Source of the DNA: a bacterium
GTDB lineage: Bacteria; Cyanobacteriota; Vampirovibrionia; Gastranaerophilales; Gastranaerophilaceae
Reading direction: 5' to 3'
NCBI GenBank assembly: GCA_017444705.1
Contig: JAFSWA010000084.1
Coordinates: 1 to 10,920 of the forward strand
Length of the DNA: 10,920 nucleotides
Shown here: positions 5,865 to 10,920 of the stretch, one piece after another
Position numbering within the stretch: the first letter of the stretch is position 1
Layout: every line of letters begins with the position of its first letter
Translations under genes and position numbers: made by a program
Notes under the pieces: model-generated
Seen by the model: the letters and a program-made list of their open reading frames with translations, nothing else
The model's database searches: none
What the model was told of the DNA's origin: nothing

Positions 5865-7538
5865 CTATTTACAGGTAGAGTTAGCGAATTTTCCGAAACA
5901 AAATGCTAAGATTACAGGAATTATCAAAAAATTCTGATAAATGTATCTGATTAATGCGGTCGAACCAAACAGTACGGTTATATATATTGCGGGAAGAATT
6001 GCAAGTGCAATTATACAGTCATATCTTTTTTTATAAAATAATATCCAAAAACATAAGATTAAAAACCAAGTATTATACGAGAAAGAAAAAAGAGCCAAAG
6101 TTATCGGGTTCGAATAAAAAGCATTTTTTAGGAATATATTATTATAAAATTCTTTCACTTTCGGCAAGAAATTTTCTTCTTTCAGCCTGACTCCATAAAA
6201 ATTATGCCAAAGGTTTTTGGTTTGCAAATAATAATGGGGATATTTTTTATATTCTCTGTAAGGAGCTTTAATGTACCAATATTTGTAGTTATTTAACAAA
6301 AACGCATCTATATAATCTTTCGGATATTCTGTCATCCATTTTGTGTATAAATTTATGAATCTTGAAGGATTACTTTTTAGTGAAAAATCGATAAAATTAC
6401 TATTCAAGAAAGGTCCGTCAAATTTTAAGGAGTCTGCACTAAACGGATAATAAACCTTTTCTTTTCCGGGAGTAATAATACGTTCGTAAGTCATTTTGTC
6501 CTCTAATGAAAGAACGGCATCATTTTTTACCCTGACCCTTGCCATTTGTTGAAGCGGTATCCCGAGAGAAGCCGCCAAGGTCGGAGGATATATTCCAACA
6601 ACTCCTTTAAACCATGTAAAACCCAAGAAAAATATTAAAGGGATTAAAAATAAATGCCATATTCGTTTAATTTCATTTTTTAAAAAATATAATAAAAACG
6701 GCAGCAGAATAATATATGCTATAATTCCGTTCATCCTCAAAATAAGTATAAATATTATTATCAATACCAAAAAAATCTTTTTAAATCGATTAGATAAAAA
6801 TTCTTCTTTATTTTTTATTAAGTCCGTAATCTCTATAACCATCAATAAAACAAAACCTGTAAACAGCGTGTCTTTTGTTGCAATTAAAGGAAAAACCTGA
6901 TTTGTGGGATATAAAGCAAAGAAAAGCAAGGCTATTAGTCTTATTACATATGCAACTTTGAATTTTGAAAGCATATTTACACAATACGAAAAAATCCCTG
7001 TCATAGTAATCCATTGAAGAAGCGTATATAAAAACACTCCTAACCATGTACTGTTTGAAATTTTTTGTATTAAAAATGCCCAATATACAAGTAAATTATG
7101 AAAAACAGGGTGCATTTCCACATAATCGTGATTAACAAAAAAATGGAGCTGCCACCACGTATCATAGGTATATAATCCGGGGAAATATGCTATAAATGCG
7201 GGCAGATGACATATTGTCAAGAATATAAAGCAAGCCCAAAAACATTTTTTATTGTTTTCTAAAAACAAATCTTCAAAAAATGGTAATATTCTTATTTTTG
7301 CTATCAATTCTTCTATTTTATCCAAATACTTAAAGATTAAGAAACAACCCGTTTCCATAATAATAAACAGTATAAAATATGATAAAGGCTGAATTTTTAA
7401 ATAAAAAACTTCTCTCAGGGAAATTTTATCGCCTATAATTACAAATGATAAAAAAAGCAGAGAAAATACCAACGAAAATAAGATAGTTCTTAGATTGCTG
7501 CTTAAAATATTTTTAAAATTCTCTGTTTTTTCTAACAT
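5865..7538 (-). CDS. Polytopic membrane protein, DUF6020-like (GT-C-type glycosyltransferase candidate)
   Basis: This 557-residue protein is strongly hydrophobic, with about ten to thirteen membrane segments (for example near 18-36, 50-69, 101-119, 165-190, 198-215, 225-240, 255-285, 296-312, 480-502, 507-525 and 535-549). A long soluble loop lies at about 315-475. Motifs in the first half, YPGLYTYDTWWQ (119-130), MHPVFHNLL (142-150), ALYPTN (208-213) and TKDTLF (221-226), and LIRYIYQNFLIIP (529-541) near the C-terminus resemble DUF6020 membrane proteins, which look like GT-C fold glycosyltransferases. The aspartate and histidine in the first external loops are what such enzymes use, but no activity is established here. 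I prefer the ATG at 7536-7538 (weak GGA upstream) to the in-frame TTG at 7577. It stands alone, with its own promoter upstream and a possible terminator after the stop. A role in envelope glycan or polymer assembly is inference. Confidence 0.75.
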   Translation of the reverse strand: MLEKTENFKNILSSNLRTILFSLVFSLLFLSFVIIGDKISLREVFYLKIQPLSYFILFIIMETGCFLIFKYLDKIEELIAKIRILPFFEDLFLENNKKCFWACFIFLTICHLPAFIAYFPGLYTYDTWWQLHFFVNHDYVEMHPVFHNLLVYWAFLIQKISNSTWLGVFLYTLLQWITMTGIFSYCVNMLSKFKVAYVIRLIALLFFALYPTNQVFPLIATKDTLFTGFVLLMVIEITDLIKNKEEFLSNRFKKIFLVLIIIFILILRMNGIIAYIILLPFLLYFLKNEIKRIWHLFLIPLIFFLGFTWFKGVVGIYPPTLAASLGIPLQQMARVRVKNDAVLSLEDKMTYERIITPGKEKVYYPFSADSLKFDGPFLNSNFIDFSLKSNPSRFINLYTKWMTEYPKDYIDAFLLNNYKYWYIKAPYREYKKYPHYYLQTKNLWHNFYGVRLKEENFLPKVKEFYNNIFLKNAFYSNPITLALFSFSYNTWFLILCFWILFYKKRYDCIIALAILPAIYITVLFGSTALIRYIYQNFLIIPVILAFCFGKFANSTCK

Positions 7539-7584
7539 TTTATTTCCGCAAATACTAATTATACCTGATTTTAACAAAAATTTT

Positions 7585-7605
7585 GAGATATTTCAACAAT
7601 ATCTC
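7585..7605 (-). promoter_or_regulatory. Leader stem-loop upstream of the DUF6020-like gene
   Basis: GAGATAT and ATATCTC form a perfect 7-bp stem with a 7-base loop. On the minus strand it is followed by AAAATTTTTG, so it looks like a weak intrinsic terminator. It could be the terminator of metG-prfB, which ends about 100 nt upstream, or, if the promoter at 7615-7623 is real, an element at the very 5' end of the DUF6020-like mRNA. Confidence 0.4.
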
Positions 7606-7614
7606 TTAGTTCAA

Positions 7615-7623
7615 ACTATATCA
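7615..7623 (-). promoter_or_regulatory. Extended -10 promoter for the DUF6020-like gene
   Basis: The minus strand reads TGATATAGT, one base from the TGATATAAT seen at gpsA and the pilin-like gene. The -35 region is poor. Transcription would start near 7608, giving a leader of about 70 nt that begins with the stem-loop at 7585-7605. The remaining gap to prfB holds a small GCAACTTGTTGC palindrome at 7696-7707 and nothing else I can identify. Confidence 0.4.
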
Positions 7624-7707
7624 GAGAAGTAACATTTTTTATATAATCTTAGGATGGAAGAATTTTTTAAGAATATAAAAATATAGAATGTGAGTGCAAC
7701 AAGTTGC

Positions 7708-8808
7708 TTATATAAACTCTTTCAGATAAGCCTGAATAAAACCGTCGAGTTCGCCGTCCATTACGGCTTCTACATTTGAAACTTCATAATTCGTTCGGTG
7801 GTCTTTAACCATTTTATAAGGATGAAAAACATAAGAGCGAATTTGCGAGCCGAAATTTATATCCATACTTTTACCTTTCAGCTCTGCTAATTTTTTTTCA
7901 TGCTCCGCCTGCATAATTGCCAAAAGTTTTGATGCCAAAATCTGCATAGCCGTTTCTTTGTTTTGCAGTTGAGAACGCTGCTGCTGGCAACGAACAACAA
8001 TTCCGGTCGGTTTATGTAAAATCCTTACAGCCGTTTCAACCTTATTAACATTTTGCCCGCCGGCACCGCCCGAACGCATTGTATCAACAACTATATCTTC
8101 TTGCGGAATATCTATTTTCTTTGAAAAATCTTCAATGACAGGGCTGACTTCCAATGACGCAAAACTTGTTTGCCTCTTACCGTTTGCGTTAAAAGGTGAA
8201 ATTCTGACCAATCTGTGAACCCCTTTTTCCGCTTTCAAATATCCGTATGCATATTTTCCTTCGACTTTTATTGTAGCGGATTTTATTCCGGCTTCTTCAC
8301 CGTCCGATTTTTCAAGTAAATCGGTATTCCATCCCCTTTTTTCAGCATAGCGAAGATACATTCTCAAAATCATTGAAGCCCAATCTTGTGCATCAGTACC
8401 GCCGGCACCTGCATTTACGGTTATAATTGCGTAATTTTTGTCATACTCTCCGCTCAATGTTTTTTCTAACTTCCACGCAGCAACTTCATCTGTCAAATTT
8501 TTTAAAATATCTTGTGCCTCATTAAAGAGTTCTTCGTCTTTTGATTCATCATAAAGTTCAAAAACCGCTTCAACATCTGCAAGATTTTGGTGCCAATTTT
8601 CAAAAAGTTCAATTATATCTTTCTTTTCTTTTAGTTCTTGTGATATTTTTTGAGATAGCTCTTGATTTTCCCAAACTTCTTTCTTTTGAAGTTTTTCTTC
8701 TGATTCTTTAATTTCTGAGTTTATTTTTACAGGTTCAATATGTTGATAAAGTTTATCAACCTCAGTTTTTAATTGATTATATTGCTGTTTAATTTCAATA
8801 TCAATCAA
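7708..8808 (-). CDS. prfB: Peptide chain release factor 2 (TTG start, no programmed frameshift)
   Basis: RF2 reads UAA and UGA in the ribosomal A site and triggers release of the finished peptide. The codon-recognition tripeptide SPF is at 204-206 and the catalytic GGQ at 250-252, in SGGAGGQNVNKVETAVRI. These residues separate RF2 from RF1 (PxT). The TTG at 8806-8808 is the best start: it lies 4 nt after the metG stop, has AAAGG 8 nt upstream, and gives 366 residues, which places GGQ at the same numbers as in E. coli RF2. An earlier in-frame TTG at 8850 would overlap metG and add 14 residues with no family counterpart. Most bacterial prfB genes carry an in-frame UGA with a +1 frameshift near codon 26; here the frame runs straight through that region (HIEPVKINSE). 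It is cotranscribed with metG. Confidence 0.96.
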   Translation of the reverse strand: MIDIEIKQQYNQLKTEVDKLYQHIEPVKINSEIKESEEKLQKKEVWENQELSQKISQELKEKKDIIELFENWHQNLADVEAVFELYDESKDEELFNEAQDILKNLTDEVAAWKLEKTLSGEYDKNYAIITVNAGAGGTDAQDWASMILRMYLRYAEKRGWNTDLLEKSDGEEAGIKSATIKVEGKYAYGYLKAEKGVHRLVRISPFNANGKRQTSFASLEVSPVIEDFSKKIDIPQEDIVVDTMRSGGAGGQNVNKVETAVRILHKPTGIVVRCQQQRSQLQNKETAMQILASKLLAIMQAEHEKKLAELKGKSMDINFGSQIRSYVFHPYKMVKDHRTNYEVSNVEAVMDGELDGFIQAYLKEFI

Positions 8809-8812
8809 CTGT

Positions 8813-10408
8813 TTAGCCTTTCTTTTTCCCTGTTGCCAATTCTGAATCAAGTCTTAAAAATACAGGCTTTATCTTTGATTTTTCTGTAATAACACCCTCG
8901 GGTAAATCGCCCCATTTTAAATCAGAAAATTTGTAAGATGAGTCGTTAAGACTTAATTGTTCATTAATATCCTTTTCAATATTAGGGCAATAAGGGTAAA
9001 TTGCAACAGCTATATAGTGCATAGCTTCCAAAACCGTATAAAGAACTTTTGCACATTCGTCCGTTTTTTCTTCTTTTGCTAATGTCCACGGTGCCGTATC
9101 GTTTACAAATTTATTCACAATATCGGCAAACTTAACGATTTCTGCGGCAGCTTCCGTAATTTGGAACATATCAAATTTATCTTTTAATGCGTCAATCATA
9201 AAATGTGCGTCATTCTCGATATTTTTTGCCTTTTTAGAAATCTCATCATCCCCGTACGCTTTAAATTCAGATTTAATTTCTCCGTCAAAATATTTAACAA
9301 GCATATTGAGCGTGCGGTTTAAAAGGTTTCCTATATTATTAGCTAAATCTGCATTGACTTTTTCTTTAAATTCAACATCGGAATAGTTTCCGTCTTTGCC
9401 GTAAGGTGCGGATGTTGATAAGAAATATCTGAAAGCATCAGGGGTTTCAAGATTATAATCTTTTAAAACCTCTTTCGGTGCAATAACATTTCCCGTTGAT
9501 TTGCTCATTTTTGACTGGTCAATTGTAATCCATCCGTGTGCCAAAAGATGTTTCGGTAATGGTAAATCAAGTGCCATAAGAATTGCCGGCCAATAAATTG
9601 CATGGAATTTCAAAATATCTTTACCTATAACCTGAACATCAGCCTCCCAATTTTTATAAAAATCACAAGCGGGATTTTCCGTATCATATCCAATAGCCGT
9701 AATATAATTTGAAAGTGCATCTATCCATACATATATAATCTGTTCGGGGTCATCCAAAACATCAATACCCCATTGTACGGAAGATTTTGCCCTTGAAACG
9801 GAAATATCTTCTATGTTTTCCAACTGGTTCAAAACCTCATTTGCCCTGAACTGCGGCAAGATAAAATCGGAATTTTCCTTTATATGTTTTGCTATTGCGT
9901 CTTTATACTTTGTGAGTTTAAAGAAGTAATTTTCCTCTTTGACTTCATCGGGTTTTTTACCGTGAATAAGACAGCAGCCGTTTTCATCAAGGTCTTTTGA
10001 GGTTAGGAAACATTCGCAGCCCGAACAATAAAGTCCCGTGTAAGAATGTTTATAAATATCACCTTTTTCAACAAGTTTTTTAAAGATTTTCTGAACGATT
10101 TTTTTATGTTCGCTTGAACTTGTGCGAATAAATTTATTATAATCAATGCCTAAAAGTTCCCAAGTATCGGTAAAGGATTTTGCATTTTTGTCACAGAGTT
10201 CCTGCGGTGTAAGTCCGTTTGCAGCAGCGGTTTTTTGGATTTTTATACCGTGTTCGTCTGTACCTGAAAGGAAATAAACATTATCCTGCCTTTGACTGTA
10301 ATGTTTTGCAATAATATCAGTCATTATTTTTTCGTAAGCGTGTCCGATGTGCGGTGCACCGTTTACATAATCAATTGCCGTTGTTAAATAAAAATTTTTC
10401 TCGCTCAT
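8813..10408 (-). CDS. metG: Methionyl-tRNA synthetase
   Basis: This cytoplasmic class I enzyme attaches methionine to initiator and elongator tRNA-Met. The ATP-binding motifs HIGH (20-23) and KMSKS (300-304) are intact. The connective domain has a single zinc knuckle with C128, C131, C146 and H149 (YCSGC...CLIHG), the arrangement of the Thermus-type MetG with one zinc site. WIDALSNYITAIG and HGWITIDQSK are also conserved. At 531 residues it stops after the anticodon-binding helical domain and lacks the C-terminal Trbp111-like dimerisation and tRNA-binding domain that lengthens many bacterial MetRS. The ATG at 10406-10408 has AAAGGA 6-7 nt upstream. It is followed by prfB after 4 nt, so the two share a transcript. 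The 5' region contains a structured repeat that may lie within its leader. Confidence 0.97.
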   Translation of the reverse strand: MSEKNFYLTTAIDYVNGAPHIGHAYEKIMTDIIAKHYSQRQDNVYFLSGTDEHGIKIQKTAAANGLTPQELCDKNAKSFTDTWELLGIDYNKFIRTSSSEHKKIVQKIFKKLVEKGDIYKHSYTGLYCSGCECFLTSKDLDENGCCLIHGKKPDEVKEENYFFKLTKYKDAIAKHIKENSDFILPQFRANEVLNQLENIEDISVSRAKSSVQWGIDVLDDPEQIIYVWIDALSNYITAIGYDTENPACDFYKNWEADVQVIGKDILKFHAIYWPAILMALDLPLPKHLLAHGWITIDQSKMSKSTGNVIAPKEVLKDYNLETPDAFRYFLSTSAPYGKDGNYSDVEFKEKVNADLANNIGNLLNRTLNMLVKYFDGEIKSEFKAYGDDEISKKAKNIENDAHFMIDALKDKFDMFQITEAAAEIVKFADIVNKFVNDTAPWTLAKEEKTDECAKVLYTVLEAMHYIAVAIYPYCPNIEKDINEQLSLNDSSYKFSDLKWGDLPEGVITEKSKIKPVFLRLDSELATGKKKG

Positions 10409-10436
10409 AATTAATCCTTTTTGGTGTAATTTGTAT

Positions 10437-10552
10437 TGTCATGCTGAATTTATTTGGCTGCTTTTTCCGAAATCTTTTGATTTCGTGAAAAATGTTTGGT
10501 TTTCCACAGCATCTCTTTATTAATGCGACTCTGAAACAAGTTCAGAGTGACA
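10437..10552. repeat. Composite palindromic dispersed-repeat-like element
   Basis: The 116-bp segment is bounded by TGTCA and TGACA. Its right part is a perfect hairpin, ACTCTGAA-ACAAG-TTCAGAGT (10528-10548). The left part has arms ATGCTG (10441-10446) and CAGCAT (10507-10512). They enclose another hairpin, CGAAATC-TTTT-GATTTCG (10468-10485), extended to 10462-10492 by six more pairs around one bulged base. TGTCA-ended elements with GCTGAA/TTCAGA hairpins are a common form of small intergenic repeat in many bacteria. There is no coding potential and no second copy in this window, so its repeat status rests on resemblance. It lies in the metG-pilin gap; the remaining bases, 10553-10680, are AT-rich and hold only the candidate metG promoter. 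Confidence 0.7.
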
Positions 10553-10567
10553 TAAAAAGTTTAATTT

Positions 10568-10596
10568 GTTATAATCACTTCATATAAATAACACAA
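10568..10596 (-). promoter_or_regulatory. Candidate metG promoter upstream of the repeat
   Basis: On the minus strand TTGTGT (10591-10596) and TATAAC (10568-10573) are separated by 17 bp. If used, transcription would start near 10561 and the metG-prfB leader of about 150 nt would contain the whole palindromic element. No comparable promoter is visible between the repeat and the metG start codon. Confidence 0.38.
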
Positions 10597-10680
10597 AAAA
10601 GTAATTTATTAAAGAGAATTTTTAATCAAAATAATTGTTCTTTAAATTATCCGCATATTTTATCCGCTCTGCTTTTGCAC

Positions 10681-10709
10681 TTGAAAAAACAGGTATAATA
10701 TGATATAAT
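10681..10709 (+). promoter_or_regulatory. Sigma70 promoter for the pilin-like gene
   Basis: TTGAAA (10681-10686) and a perfect TATAAT (10704-10709) are spaced exactly 17 bp, with a TG extension at 10701-10702. This is the best promoter in the window. A second TATAAT at 10694-10699 lacks a matching -35. The leader would be about 24 nt and contains GAGG at 10727-10730, 9 nt before the ATG. Confidence 0.75.
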
Positions 10710-10739
10710 AAATATGTATATTTTATGAGGTAGTTATTT

Positions 10740-10920
10740 ATGAAAAAGTTTTGTGCATTTACATTAGCAGAAACTCTAATTACGTTGAGCATTCTCGGCA
10801 TAGTTGCGGCGATTACTATTCCCTCACTTGTAGGCAGACAAATTGAATCTCAAAACCGTACAAAGCTCAAAAAAGCTATGACAATGTATGAAAAAGCGAT
10901 TAATACTATGCTAATAGAAA
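10740..10920 (+). CDS. Type IV pilin-like / pseudopilin protein, N-terminal part (runs off the right edge)
   Basis: Sixty codons are visible. They begin MKKFCA, then FTLAETLITLSILGIVAAIT, the class III signal peptide and hydrophobic helix of type IV pilins and type II secretion pseudopilins. Prepilin peptidase would cut after A6, leaving F7 as the N-methylated first residue and E11 as the conserved mature Glu5. Alanine at -1, in place of the usual glycine, is tolerated by some prepilin peptidases. The helix continues through about residue 28 and is followed by a basic amphipathic stretch (RQIESQNRTKLKKAMTMYEK). Such proteins form or prime filaments for adhesion, uptake or secretion; which of these applies cannot be told from the N-terminus. 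A strong promoter and GAGG site lie just upstream, so it is the first gene of its unit. Confidence 0.9.
   Translation, partial: MKKFCAFTLAETLITLSILGIVAAITIPSLVGRQIESQNRTKLKKAMTMYEKAINTMLIE

Noticed and set aside
6808..7083. A 91-codon frame on the minus strand overlapping the DUF6020-like gene in another frame
   Set aside because: It is wholly contained in the better-supported 557-residue frame and has no start context.
7696..7707. GCAACTTGTTGC palindrome right after the prfB stop as a terminator
   Set aside because: The stem is only 4-5 bp with a tiny loop and no T-run follows on the minus strand.
8806..8850. Longer prfB starting at the TTG at 8850
   Set aside because: It would overlap metG by 38 nt and add 14 residues with no counterpart. 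The TTG at 8808 has a ribosome site and aligns with RF2 length and GGQ numbering.
10409..10739. T-box riboswitch or tRNA in the gap upstream of metG
   Set aside because: The stems are explained by TGTCA-ended palindromic repeats. No TGGN antiterminator or cloverleaf is visible.

Overview
The window is AT-rich bacterial DNA with standard genetic-code usage: TAA, TAG and TGA all end genes, and a release factor 2 gene that reads UGA is present. Three features suggest the non-photosynthetic cyanobacterial sister lineage (Melainabacteria/Vampirovibrionia, Gastranaerophilales-like). First, atpD opens its own transcription unit instead of following atpG, as in the cyanobacterial split atp arrangement. 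Second, the pseudopilin N-terminus FTLAETLITL is of a style frequent in that group. Third, several proteins have no family I recognise. This assignment is inference from patterns, not from a search.

Layout. The 5' half of atpD (1-735, minus) runs off the left edge. Divergent from it is a tight three-gene plus-strand operon (898-3348): an exported calcineurin-like metallophosphoesterase, a metallo-beta-lactamase-fold hydrolase and a secreted TPR protein, with overlaps of 14 and 4 nt. It converges, with only 2 bp between stop codons, on a minus-strand group. That group is gpsA (4729-5745), then a low-complexity/HEAT-like protein (3791-4621), then a small membrane protein (3351-3791) joined to it by a TAATG overlap. 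Upstream on the same strand is a large polytopic DUF6020-like (GT-C-type) membrane protein (5865-7538), with its own extended -10 promoter and a leader hairpin. Next is a metG-prfB operon (7708-10408, minus). The 331-bp gap between metG and the final gene holds a structured, palindromic dispersed-repeat-like element (10437-10552) and a good sigma70 promoter. That promoter drives a plus-strand type IV pilin-like gene cut by the right edge.

How it works together. Most of the window is housekeeping: ATP synthesis, glycerol-3-phosphate for phospholipids, methionyl-tRNA synthesis and translation termination. The less ordinary parts are the metallophosphoesterase/MBL/TPR operon, the HEAT-like plus small membrane protein pair, a prfB with a TTG start and no programmed frameshift, and the nested palindromic repeat upstream of metG. 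I see no CRISPR array, tRNA, rRNA, insertion sequence or obvious defence system.
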